A DNA stretch of 64,000 bases, taken from DATBHM01 sp963772375 (lineage in GTDB: Bacteria > Actinomycetota > UBA4738 > JACQTL01). The DNA lies in contig CAVYXG010000001.1 of NCBI GenBank assembly GCA_963772375.1, positions 1,116,001 to 1,180,000 on the forward strand, given 5' to 3'. The position numbers and the translations under genes are program-made. The notes beneath the pieces are model-generated. The model was given only the letters and a program-made list of their open reading frames with translations. It was not told where the DNA came from and searched no databases. Below are positions 31,767 through 39,909 of this stretch, piece after piece; position 1 is the first letter of the stretch; each line of letters opens with the position of its first letter.

Positions 31767-34466
31767 TCAGACCGTGGCCGTCGCCCCGTGGCACTTCTTG
31801 TACTTCCTGCCCGAGCCGCACGGACAGGGGGCGTTGCGCGGCACCTTGTCGCTGGTGGCCTGGGGCGCCTGACCCGTGTTCGCGCCGTCGTCGCCGTGGG
31901 ACGCCTGCACGCCCCTGGTGCGCGGCCGCGGGGCCGGGTCCTGCCGCACCAGCTCCATGTGGTAGATGTACCGGACGAAGTCGTCGCGGATGCTCGCCTT
32001 CATCTCGTCGAACATCGAGAACGCCTCCCGCCGGTACTCCGTGAGCGGGTCGCGCTGCCCGTAGGCCCGGAGGTGGATGCCCTCCTCCAGGTAGTCCATC
32101 TCGTAGAGGTGCTCGCGCCACTTCGTGTCGATCGTCGAGAGCAGGACCATACGCTCGATCTCGCGCATGTTCTCGAGGCCGACCTCCTGCTCCTTGGCCT
32201 CGTACGCCGCCGTGGCCTCCTGGAGGATGCGTTCGGTGACCTCCTCCGACGTCACCGCGTCGGCGAGATCGTCCACCTGGAACTGCACGGGGTACACGCT
32301 CTGCAGCGCCGTGTGCAGGCCATCGAGGTCCCATTCCTCGGAGAACTGCTCCGCGTTCGCGTACTGGGCCACGGCCGCCGCGACCGCCTCGGAGACCATG
32401 TCGATCGCGTCGTCGCGGAGCTCCCGGCCCTCCAGGACCTTCGTGCGCTCCTCGTAGATCACCTGGCGCTGGGTGTTCATCACGTCGTCGTACTTGAGGA
32501 CGTTCTTGCGCCGTTCGAAGTTGACCGCCTCGACCTGCTTCTGCGCGTTCTCGATGGCCCGGCTGACCATCTTCGCGGTGATGGGCTCGTCCTCCGGCCA
32601 GTTGAACCGCTCCATGATCCGGCCGATGCGGTCCGAGGCGAACATCCGCATCAGGTCGTCCTCCAGCGAGAGGTAGAACTTCGACTCGCCGGGGTCGCCC
32701 TGCCGGCCCGACCGGCCCCGGAGCTGGTTGTCGATGCGGCGCGACTCGTGCCGCTCGGTGCCGAGGACGTACAGGCCGCCGGTGGCGACCACCTCGTCGT
32801 GCTCGGCGTCCGTCTGCTGCTTGAACTTCGCGTAGATCGGCGCGTACTCGGCCTCGTACTCCTCCCGCTCCTCCGGCGTCATCTCGAACATGAGGTAGCG
32901 GTCGTTGTCGAGCTCCCGCGCGGCCATCTCCTGGCGGGCCATGTACTCGGGGTTGCCGCCGAGCAGGATGTCGACGCCTCGCCCGGCCATGTTCGTGGCG
33001 ACCGTGACCGCGCCCGTCTGGCCGGCCTGGGCCACGATCATGGCCTCCTTCTCGTGGTTCTTCGCGTTGAGGACGTGGTGCGGGACGCCGCGGCGCCGGA
33101 GGTACCCGGAGAGGCGTTCGGACTTCTCGATGCTGACGGTGCCGACCAGTACGGGCTGCCCGGCTTCGTGGCGGCCTACGAGGTCCTCGGTCACCGCGTT
33201 CCACTTGGCGTCCTCGGTCTTGTAGATGTCGTCCTGGCGGTCGGCGCGGACCATGGGACGGTTGGTGGGGATCTCGACCACGCCGAGCTTGTACGTCTCC
33301 TCGAACTCGACGAGCTGGGTCTTGGCCGTCCCGGTCATGCCGGAGAGCTTCTCGTACATGCGGAAGTAGTTCTGGATGGTGATGGTGGCGAGGGTCTGGT
33401 TCTCCTCCTTGACCCGCACGCCCTCCTTGGCCTCGATGGCCTGGTGGAGGCCCTCGGAGTACCGCCGGCCCTCGAGCGTGCGGCCCGTGAACTCGTCGAC
33501 GATCTTCACCTCGCCGTCGGTGACGATGTAGTCGACGTCGCGCTTGTACAGCTCCTTGGCGCGCAGGGCGTTCTGGAGGTGGTGCACCAACGGCGTGTGG
33601 ACGTGCTCGTACATGTTGTCGATGCCGAGGATCTCCTCGACCTTTGCCACGCCGGCCTCGGTGACGGCGACGGTTCGCTTGGACTCCTCGACCTCGTAGT
33701 CCTCCTCGGCCCGGAGGCGGGGCACCAGGCGCGCGAACGTCTGGTACCACTTGGCCGAGTCGGCCACCATGCCGCTGATGATCAGCGGCGTGCGCGCCTC
33801 GTCGATGAGGATCGAGTCCGCCTCGTCCACGATCGCGAAGTTGTGCCCGCGCTGGACCATGTCGTCGAGGCGCATGGCCATGTTGTCGCGGAGATAGTCG
33901 AACCCGAACTCGTTGTTCGTCCCGTAGGTGATCTCCGCGCCGTAGGCCGGGCGTCGCTGCTCGGGGTTCATGTTCGACTGGATCAGGCCGACGGTGACGC
34001 CGAGGAACCGGAAGATCCCGCCCATCCACTCGGAGTCGCGCTTGGCCAGGTAGTCGTTCACGGTGACGACGTGGACGCCCTTGCCGGAGAGCGAGTTGAG
34101 GTACGAGGGCAGCGTCGAGACCAGCGTCTTGCCCTCACCGGTCTTCATCTCGGCGATGTCGCCGCCGTGCAGCACCATGCCGCCCATCAGCTGCACGTCG
34201 AAGTGGCGCTGCCCGATCGTCCGCTTGGCCGCCTCCCGGACGACCGCGAACGCCTCGGGCAGGATGTCGTCGAGCGACTCGCCGCCTCCGCCGTCGTCGC
34301 CGCCCGAGGCGCCGATGCGGGCCCTGAACTCGTCCGTCTTGGCCCGGAGCTCGGCGTCGGAGAGCTCCTCGATCTCCGGTTCGAACGTGTTGACGGTGTC
34401 GACCATCGCCTGGAGGCGCTTGATCCTGCGGCCGTCGCCGCCGGCGATCAGCTTCTCGAGGGGCAC
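31767..34466 (-). CDS. secA: Protein translocase ATPase SecA
   Basis: An 899-residue SecA. Visible landmarks are EMKTGEGKT (Walker A) near residue 106, VDEADSILIDEARTPLIISG, FRMYEKLSGMTGTA, TNMAGRGVDILLGG, and LRGRSGRQGDPGESKFYLSLEDD. The C-terminal zinc-binding SEC-C motif is APCPCGSGRKYKKCHG. It drives preprotein export through SecYEG. I start at the GTG at 34466 after AAGGAGCATC. The ISL3 remnant lies just beyond its 3' end. Confidence 0.97.
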   Translation of the reverse strand: MPLEKLIAGGDGRRIKRLQAMVDTVNTFEPEIEELSDAELRAKTDEFRARIGASGGDDGGGGESLDDILPEAFAVVREAAKRTIGQRHFDVQLMGGMVLHGGDIAEMKTGEGKTLVSTLPSYLNSLSGKGVHVVTVNDYLAKRDSEWMGGIFRFLGVTVGLIQSNMNPEQRRPAYGAEITYGTNNEFGFDYLRDNMAMRLDDMVQRGHNFAIVDEADSILIDEARTPLIISGMVADSAKWYQTFARLVPRLRAEEDYEVEESKRTVAVTEAGVAKVEEILGIDNMYEHVHTPLVHHLQNALRAKELYKRDVDYIVTDGEVKIVDEFTGRTLEGRRYSEGLHQAIEAKEGVRVKEENQTLATITIQNYFRMYEKLSGMTGTAKTQLVEFEETYKLGVVEIPTNRPMVRADRQDDIYKTEDAKWNAVTEDLVGRHEAGQPVLVGTVSIEKSERLSGYLRRRGVPHHVLNAKNHEKEAMIVAQAGQTGAVTVATNMAGRGVDILLGGNPEYMARQEMAARELDNDRYLMFEMTPEEREEYEAEYAPIYAKFKQQTDAEHDEVVATGGLYVLGTERHESRRIDNQLRGRSGRQGDPGESKFYLSLEDDLMRMFASDRIGRIMERFNWPEDEPITAKMVSRAIENAQKQVEAVNFERRKNVLKYDDVMNTQRQVIYEERTKVLEGRELRDDAIDMVSEAVAAAVAQYANAEQFSEEWDLDGLHTALQSVYPVQFQVDDLADAVTSEEVTERILQEATAAYEAKEQEVGLENMREIERMVLLSTIDTKWREHLYEMDYLEEGIHLRAYGQRDPLTEYRREAFSMFDEMKASIRDDFVRYIYHMELVRQDPAPRPRTRGVQASHGDDGANTGQAPQATSDKVPRNAPCPCGSGRKYKKCHGATATV

Positions 34467-34504
34467 GATGCTCCTTGCGTTCGCGGGTTCGGGGGGACCC
34501 AACG

Positions 34505-34510
34505 ATTATA
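34505..34510 (-). promoter_or_regulatory. -10 element for secA
   Basis: A perfect TATAAT on the minus strand lies 38 nt before the secA start codon. No good -35 is seen at 16-18 bp. Confidence 0.4.
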
Positions 34511-34567
34511 GGGGGGACCCTCACGCTAGCCGGAGGGTTCCACACGGCTGTCGAAAGGAGCATCGAC

Positions 34568-34972
34568 GTGGCGCGACGAGCACTGGAGCCGGAGGAACGA
34601 ACCCTGTTCGAACGGCCGAACCACGCCGTGCTGGGGACGGTGCGCCCGGACGGTTCGCCCCAGGTCACGCCGGTGTGGGTGATGCTGGAGGGCGACCCGC
34701 CGCGCGTGGTGGTGAACTCGGCGAAGGGACGGGCCAAGGTCCGCAACGTGCAGCGCGACCCCCGGGCCACGGTGACCGTGCTGGACGAGGCCGACTGGAA
34801 CCGGTGGGTGAGCGTGGAGGGCCGGGTGGTCGAGGTCACCGAGGACGGCGCCCGCGAGCACGCCGACGTGGTCTCGCGGCACTACGACGGCAAGCCGTTC
34901 CGCGACCTCGAGCCCGGCGAGGTCCGGGTGCGCATCGTCATCGAGCCCGAACGCGTGACCTCGGAGCTCTAG
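34568..34972 (+). CDS. PPOX-class, probably F420-dependent oxidoreductase
   Basis: A 134-residue split-barrel flavin/deazaflavin protein. It has HAVLGTVRPDGSPQVTPVWV, VVVNSAKGRAKVRNVQRDPR and VTVLDEADWNRWVSVEGRVV, the pattern of the PPOX-class F420-dependent family. The GTG start at 34568 follows AAAGGAGC. It is divergent from secA. The fbi genes in the same window show that F420 is made, which supports this cofactor. The substrate is unknown. Confidence 0.82.
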   Translation: MARRALEPEERTLFERPNHAVLGTVRPDGSPQVTPVWVMLEGDPPRVVVNSAKGRAKVRNVQRDPRATVTVLDEADWNRWVSVEGRVVEVTEDGAREHADVVSRHYDGKPFRDLEPGEVRVRIVIEPERVTSEL

Positions 34973-34977
34973 CGCCG

Positions 34978-35676
34978 TCAGGACCCGGGGTTCGGCCCGG
35001 GCAGCTCGAGCAGGTTCTCGCGCACGGCGTAGACCACGGCCTCCATCCGGGAGTGCAGCCGGAGCTTGTCCAGGATGTTCCGGACGTGGTTCTTCACGGT
35101 GTTCTCCGAGATGAACAACGCCTTCGCGATGTCCTTGTTCGCCATGCCCTGGGCGACCAGGCGCAGGACCTCGAGCTCGCGCTCCGTGAGCGTGGGGACG
35201 TCGACGCCGGGGGGATTGGACCGGCGGCTCCAGGCCGCGAACTCGTTCAGCAGCTTCGAGGCCATCGACGGCGAGATTCGGGACTGGCCGGCCACGACCG
35301 ACCGGATCGCCTCCGGGACCTCGTCGGTCGATACCTCCTTCAGCAGGTAGCCCGCCGCGCCGGCCTTGATGGCCTCGTACAGGTCGGCCTCCTCGTCGGA
35401 GACCGTGAGCATGATGATGCGAACGTGAGGCAGGGCGTCGCGGATCTCGCGGGTGGCCTCGATGCCGCTCCGCCGGGGCATCCGGACGTCCATCAGCACG
35501 ACGTCGGGCATCAGCTCCTGGGCCCGGTCGAGCGCCTGGTGGCCGTCCGCGGCCTCGCCGACCACCTCGATGTCGGGCTCGGCGTCGAGCACCATCTGGA
35601 GCCCGCGCCGGAACAGCGCGTGATCGTCCACGATCAGCACGCGGAGGCGCTCCTGGTCCCCCTCCTGCCCTGCCAC
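34978..35676 (-). CDS. NarL/LuxR-family response regulator
   Basis: A 232-residue two-component regulator. The receiver domain has RVLIVDDHALFRRGL, the phospho-acceptor Asp in VVLMDVRMPRRSG, and Lys in GYLLKEVS. The C-terminal LuxR helix-turn-helix has LTERELEVLRLVAQGMANKD and ISENTVKNHVRNILDKL. No histidine kinase gene is adjacent. The GTG start at 35676 is chosen because GGAG lies upstream and the receiver begins just after. It lies 23 bp after hpf in the same direction. Confidence 0.9.
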   Translation of the reverse strand: MAGQEGDQERLRVLIVDDHALFRRGLQMVLDAEPDIEVVGEAADGHQALDRAQELMPDVVLMDVRMPRRSGIEATREIRDALPHVRIIMLTVSDEEADLYEAIKAGAAGYLLKEVSTDEVPEAIRSVVAGQSRISPSMASKLLNEFAAWSRRSNPPGVDVPTLTERELEVLRLVAQGMANKDIAKALFISENTVKNHVRNILDKLRLHSRMEAVVYAVRENLLELPGPNPGS

Positions 35677-35699
35677 GCCCCGGTGCTCCGAACCGGCCT

Positions 35700-36050
35700 C
35701 TAGGAGCCCTCGCCGTGCGCCGACTTGAAGCGGCTCGCTCCCGCGATCAGCCGGCTCCGGACCCGGCCGTGGCGGTCGCGGACCTGCCGCTCCAGGCGGG
35801 CCGCGATCAGGTCGAGCGCATCCTCGACGCGCGTTCCCTGGGCGTGCGCGCGGAACGTGTGCCGCGGGACCTGGAGCGCGGCGTCCACGGACTTGGTTCC
35901 GTCCTGTGTGGGGAAGTCCTCGGAAACGATCTCCACCTCGACCCGCATCGCGCGGGGTTCGATTCGGGAGAGCTTGTCGAGCTTGTGGTGCGTGATCTCG
36001 CGGATCTGGTCGGTGATGCGGAGTCCTCTGCCCTTCAGGACGAGGTCCAT
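35700..36050 (-). CDS. hpf: Ribosome hibernation-promoting factor (short form)
   Basis: A 116-residue HPF/RaiA protein: LVLKGRGLRITDQIREITHH, EVEIVSEDFPTQDGTKSVDA and RAHAQGTRVEDALDLIAARL. It lacks the C-terminal dimerisation domain of long HPF, which is notable since many actinobacteria have the long form. It binds the 30S subunit in resting cells. The ATG at 36050 follows AAGGAGG at good spacing; an in-frame GTG two codons upstream is less likely. A long, hairpin-rich leader lies upstream. Confidence 0.88.
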   Translation of the reverse strand: MDLVLKGRGLRITDQIREITHHKLDKLSRIEPRAMRVEVEIVSEDFPTQDGTKSVDAALQVPRHTFRAHAQGTRVEDALDLIAARLERQVRDRHGRVRSRLIAGASRFKSAHGEGS

Positions 36051-36056
36051 CGGCAC

Positions 36057-36415
36057 CTCCTTCGTGCACGCGGTCTGCGCGGCGCGCGATCCTGCACTTG
36101 CAACCTTGGGAGAAGCCTAGTCCGGGACGGTGCACCGCGCGATCCGCGGAGGTCCCGATTTCTTGGGGTCGCCTGGGGGACGCCCGGCTGACCGAGGGAG
36201 GTGAGACCCCCGTCCGGCTGACCTGGTCTTTGCCCCCACACCCGCCTGCCGAGGGGATCGCCGCCCTCGCGGGCGGCTTCGCCACCTTCTCCCGGGACGA
36301 GCGCCGGACCACGTGGACCCGGCCCCGGCCGGGGCAGGACTTACCTCTAAGTCGCACCATGCTCGGCGGCCAAGGCTCGCCTTACGTGGGTCGTTTCGCC
36401 TGCGACTGGCATCGA
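36057..36415 (-). ncRNA. Candidate structured RNA upstream of hpf (raiA-type?)
   Basis: The 365-bp gap between comF and hpf has no gene but many hairpins on the transcribed strand: GACTTA-loop-TAAGTC (36338-36353), AAGGC/GCCTT (36372-36383), CCCC/GGGG (36323-36334), CCGCCC/GGGCGG (36261-36276), and a longer-range GTCGCA/TGCGAC (36351-36356 with 36401-36406). The last stem shares three bases with the first hairpin, so they may be alternatives. The position matches the raiA RNA class, reported upstream of raiA/hpf genes in Bacillota and Actinomycetota. The boundaries and class are not proven. Confidence 0.5.
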
Positions 36416-37171
36416 CTACCGGGGAACGTCCCCGGGCAACCACAGACCCGGACGGGGGTCGCTGCGAGGATAGCAGCGGGCCGGGACGCCCCCGGCGACG
36501 GCCCGTGCCGCCGTCAGCAGTGAGACGGACTCCACCCCGCCCGAGAGCAGCACCTTGGCGCACTCGGTCGCCGTCGCCCCGGTGGTGAGCACGTCGTCGA
36601 CGAGGACCACGCGCTTCGGGGGCGGCCGCGCCACCGCAGGCCCGGACGGTGCGGCAATCGCGAACGCCCCGCGCATGGCAATGCGCCGTTCGAACGACCC
36701 CCGGCGGGCCTGCGGACCGGTCTCGGTCACCCTGCGGAGCAGCTGCGCCGCCGGCACGTCGAGCCGGGCGCCGACGACCCGGGCGAGCGACCGGGCCTGA
36801 TCGTACCCGCGGGTGGCGCGGCGCTTCGGCCCGAGCGGCACCCAGGTCACGAGGTCGGCCCCGGCCGGCGCGACGGTGACCATGGCCGCGCCCAGCGCCT
36901 CGGCGACCGAGCGCCACCCGGAGAACTTCAACCGGTACAGCGCCGAGCGGACCGGCCCCTCGTACAGGAACGGCGCCCGGGCCGCGTGGATCTGGGAGGG
37001 CGGGCAGTCGCGGCACCGTTCCTTCGGCTTGTTCCAGGGCCGGCCGCACCGTTGGCACAGGGGCGGCGAGATCACGCCCAGCTTGTCCGCGCACGCCGGG
37101 CAGAACGGCCACGCGCCGTGGCTGCAGCCGGCGCACCGCATCGGGAACACCAGGTCGAGCAGGGACCGCAC
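36416..37171 (-). CDS. comF: ComF-family phosphoribosyltransferase-like protein
   Basis: A 251-residue protein with an N-terminal zinc finger (CAGCSHGAWPFCPAC and CQRCGRPW...CRDCP) and a C-terminal phosphoribosyltransferase fold. The PRPP-binding motif is VVLVDDVLTTGATATECA near residue 193. The family is linked to DNA uptake and its biochemical role is unsettled. The last codons form a CCGGGGA/TCCCCGG hairpin at the stop. It is upstream of hpf, a frequent order in actinobacteria. Confidence 0.88.
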   Translation of the reverse strand: MRSLLDLVFPMRCAGCSHGAWPFCPACADKLGVISPPLCQRCGRPWNKPKERCRDCPPSQIHAARAPFLYEGPVRSALYRLKFSGWRSVAEALGAAMVTVAPAGADLVTWVPLGPKRRATRGYDQARSLARVVGARLDVPAAQLLRRVTETGPQARRGSFERRIAMRGAFAIAAPSGPAVARPPPKRVVLVDDVLTTGATATECAKVLLSGGVESVSLLTAARAVAGGVPARCYPRSDPRPGLWLPGDVPR

Positions 37172-37263
37172 GGCAGGACCGTAGCGCGACCCTCTGACAT
37201 CGAATCGCCGGGGGCGGAACCGGTGCTGGTTTGGTGACGCATCCGCACGGAGAGCATCGAAGG

Positions 37264-37638
37264 ATGGAACCGGACACCGAGACGATCCGGCAGGCCCTCG
37301 TCGATCTCGAGCGCGGCTTCTGGGACGCGGCCGGGGGCGACGGCGACTACTACGAACGGCACTTCGCCGACGACGGCGTGATGGTCCTGCCGTTCCCGGG
37401 CGGAATCCTCACCAAGGCGCGGACGATCGATTCCGTCAGGGAGGCCGGGGCGTGGGACGGGTTCGCCATCGACGACCTCCGTACGCTGGCGATCTCGGAA
37501 TCGACCGTCGCCCTGCTGTACGAGGGAACGGGCCGGCGAACGGGGCACCCCGGGTACCGGGCGCTCGTCACGAGCGTCTACCGCCGCCGGGGCGAGGCCT
37601 GGCAGCTCGTCCTTCACCAGCAGACGCCGCTGACGTAG
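37264..37638 (+). CDS. SnoaL/DUF4440-like protein
   Basis: A 124-residue single-domain protein of the NTF2-like fold: VDLERGFWDAAGGDGDYYER, HFADDGVMVLPFPGG and a C-terminal strand WQLVLHQQTPL. These resemble DUF4440/SnoaL-like proteins, which bind small hydrophobic ligands. GGAGAG lies upstream of the ATG at 37264. It stands alone on the plus strand between comF and the convergent operon. The substrate is unknown. Confidence 0.65.
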   Translation: MEPDTETIRQALVDLERGFWDAAGGDGDYYERHFADDGVMVLPFPGGILTKARTIDSVREAGAWDGFAIDDLRTLAISESTVALLYEGTGRRTGHPGYRALVTSVYRRRGEAWQLVLHQQTPLT

Positions 37639-37655
37639 CCCGCCGCGCTGAGCGA

Positions 37656-38312
37656 TCAGTCGAGCGGAAGCTCGATCGAGACCTGTTCCCCGCCCTGTTC
37701 GACGGTGAGCCGCAGCTGCTTCGCCGTCCGGGGCACGGGATAGGCCTTGAACGTCGCCGTCGACGAGCGCTCGTTCATCTCGCGATCCACCACCGGCAGG
37801 GGAACGGAACCCGGCTCGGCGACGAGTTCCAGGTCGAGTTCGACGTCGTCTCCTTCCGGCGGGTCGAGCTCGAGACGGACAGTGGCCGCATCCGAGCCGA
37901 GCTGCAGCCGGTTCACGACGATGCGCCGCTCCCCCAGCCGGATCGGCCGGTCCACCTTCACCGTTCCCGTCCGCATCGTCCCCCGCGGCCACGCGACGGA
38001 GAACCGACGGTCGCCGTGCAGCGTCCGGGGCGAGCCGTCGAGGTCGACGTCCACCTCGAAGCCGTACCACCCGGGCTCCAGGTCGGCGACGGCCATCTCG
38101 AACGGAACGAACACGTCCTGGCGGGGAGGGACGGTGACCGTGGCGTTCTCGACGGGAACATCGCGCTCCACGCCGCCGCCGAACGCCACCGCCCGCGCGC
38201 CACGGACGTGGATCTGGTGCGGGTCCCGGTCCTCCCCTCGGAACACCAGCGCGCCCTTCACGGTCGCGGGAAACCGTTCGAACCGCGTCCGTACGGAGAC
38301 CGGCTCGCTCAT
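37656..38312 (-). CDS. Unknown beta-rich protein, last gene of the ahcY operon
   Basis: A 218-residue protein with no signal peptide and no recognised family. It alternates beta strands and turns (TVKGALVFRGEDRDPHQIHV; VFVPFEMAVADLEPGWYGFE; FSVAWPRGTMRTGTVKVD; FKAYPVPRTAKQLRLTVEQG), suggesting two immunoglobulin-like sandwiches. Its ATG overlaps the stop of the aldolase-MtnA gene (ATGA), so it is co-translated with methionine-salvage enzymes. The role is unknown. Confidence 0.6.
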   Translation of the reverse strand: MSEPVSVRTRFERFPATVKGALVFRGEDRDPHQIHVRGARAVAFGGGVERDVPVENATVTVPPRQDVFVPFEMAVADLEPGWYGFEVDVDLDGSPRTLHGDRRFSVAWPRGTMRTGTVKVDRPIRLGERRIVVNRLQLGSDAATVRLELDPPEGDDVELDLELVAEPGSVPLPVVDREMNERSSTATFKAYPVPRTAKQLRLTVEQGGEQVSIELPLD

Positions 38313-39898
38313 GCCGCATTCCCCGGCATCGCGGCCAGGCCGGTGGCGTACGGCGGCCGCACCACGCCGCGTTCGGTGACGATCGCCGTGATCACCTCGG
38401 CCGGCGTGACGTCGAACGCCGGGTTCAGCGCCGGCGCGCCCGCCGGCGCGATCCGCGTCCCGAACGCGTGCGTGACCTCCTCGGGGTCGCGTTCCTCGAT
38501 CTCGATGTGGTCGCCGGACGGCGTCGAGGGGTCGATCGTCGACGTCGGAGCGGCGACGTAGAACGGCACCCCGTGCCGGGCGGCGAGCACGGCCAGCGGG
38601 TATGTGCCGACCTTGTTCGCGACGTCGCCGTTCGCGGCGATCCGGTCCGCGCCGAGGATCACAGCGTCGACCTGCCCCCGGCCGATCAGCGAACCGGCAG
38701 CGCCATCGGCGATCACGGTGAACGGCACCCCGAGCAGCTGGAGCTCCCACGCGGTCAGCCGCGCGCCCTGCAGCAGCGGCCTGGTCTCGTCGACCCACAC
38801 GTGGATCCCCTTCCCTTCGAGGTGCGAGCACCACAGAACACCGAACGCCGTCCCGATCCCCGCCGTGCACAGCATGCCCGTGTTGCAGTGCGTCAGAACG
38901 TTCGCGCCCTCCGGGATCAGCTCAGAGCCGAACCACCCCATGGCCGAACACGCCTGCGCGTCCTCTCGCTCGATCGCACGAGCTTCTGTGAGGAGGGCCG
39001 ATCCGACGGCGTCGTCGGGGACTCCCGCGATCGCGGTCTCGAGCCGGTCGACCGCCCAGCGGATGTTCACCGCCGTGGGGCGGGTCGCCACGAGCAGAGA
39101 GCCGGCTTTGGTCGCGGCCTCTCGCGCGTCCCCCCCCTGCGTGAGCGCCCGGTTCGCGGCAAGCGCCATGCCGAACGCGGCCGTGATTCCGAGCAGGGGC
39201 GCTCCCCGGACCGCGAGCCGCCGGATCGCGTCGCAGACACCCTCGACGGTCTCGACCTCGAAGCCGCCGCCCGGTGTCGGGAACCGCGTCTGGTCGAAGC
39301 CCCCGACGGTCGCCGTGGTGAGCGACGTCGAGAACTTCGGTTCGGGGTCGGCACCGCGAACCGTCGGCTCACCGAGCGACACCACGGGAGTCGGGCCGCC
39401 CCGGAACCACACGGCGCTGAACGGCCCCGGCATTGTCCCGGTGAGCTCTGACGGCCCCAACGCCTCGGCCCGGCCCGACCGGAGCGCGTGCTCGAGCATC
39501 GCCGCAGCGTGATCGATGGTCCGGCCCAGCGCGTACACGCCATGCGACTCACCTTCCACCCATCTGTCGGGGACGGTCCCGGGGGGATGGGCGTGCACGA
39601 CCGCGGCAATGCCCTGGGTATCGCCGAGAGCCCCCCGGTCGACGTACCGCTCGAGGTGCAGACGCAGGTCGGAGGACGCGTCGGCCGGCGGGTTCGTCAA
39701 GCCCCCCGCGAGCACGTCGTCGTCGCCGAGCTCGTCGAGGCGGGAACCCGTCCTCGTGATGATCAGGCGGCGGCCGTCGAACGTCGAGAGGTTCCCCTCG
39801 GAGCCTTGCACGAGGCCGCGGCGCGCCAGGTGCGAGCCGACGGCACGGAACGCCGCGAGCTCCTCCGGCCGGACGCCCCCGATGTGCTCGTCGCCCAC
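38309..39898 (-). CDS. Fusion of class II aldolase-like domain and MtnA isomerase
   Basis: A 529-residue fusion. Residues 1-150 form a compact class II aldolase/MtnB-like domain: SEGNLS (33-38), metal ligands in HAH (102, 104) and SHG (119), and SSD at 75-77 where the usual catalytic residue is Glu. Residues about 185-529 form methylthioribose-1-phosphate isomerase: FDQTRFP, VRGAPLLGITAAFGMAL, THCNTGMLCTAGIGTA (catalytic Cys) and ILGADRIAANGDVANKVGTY (catalytic Asp). The pair could isomerise and then split or dehydrate 5-methylthioribose-1-P or its deoxy analogue. GTG at 39928 is an alternative start, overlapping ahcY. Confidence 0.82.
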   Translation of the reverse strand: MGDEHIGGVRPEELAAFRAVGSHLARRGLVQGSEGNLSTFDGRRLIITRTGSRLDELGDDDVLAGGLTNPPADASSDLRLHLERYVDRGALGDTQGIAAVVHAHPPGTVPDRWVEGESHGVYALGRTIDHAAAMLEHALRSGRAEALGPSELTGTMPGPFSAVWFRGGPTPVVSLGEPTVRGADPEPKFSTSLTTATVGGFDQTRFPTPGGGFEVETVEGVCDAIRRLAVRGAPLLGITAAFGMALAANRALTQGGDAREAATKAGSLLVATRPTAVNIRWAVDRLETAIAGVPDDAVGSALLTEARAIEREDAQACSAMGWFGSELIPEGANVLTHCNTGMLCTAGIGTAFGVLWCSHLEGKGIHVWVDETRPLLQGARLTAWELQLLGVPFTVIADGAAGSLIGRGQVDAVILGADRIAANGDVANKVGTYPLAVLAARHGVPFYVAAPTSTIDPSTPSGDHIEIEERDPEEVTHAFGTRIAPAGAPALNPAFDVTPAEVITAIVTERGVVRPPYATGLAAMPGNAA

Positions 39899-39909
39899 GA
39901 ACCGGGAGC

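Noticed and set aside
31137..34511. A 1124-residue open frame opposite secA
   Set aside because: Leu/Val/Asp/His-rich shadow of a certain SecA gene, caused by high GC. It has no ribosome site and no domain.
36321..36360. A c-di-GMP riboswitch in the hpf leader
   Set aside because: Some local similarity in hairpin pattern was noticed, but I could not place the conserved core bases. I report only a structured RNA candidate.
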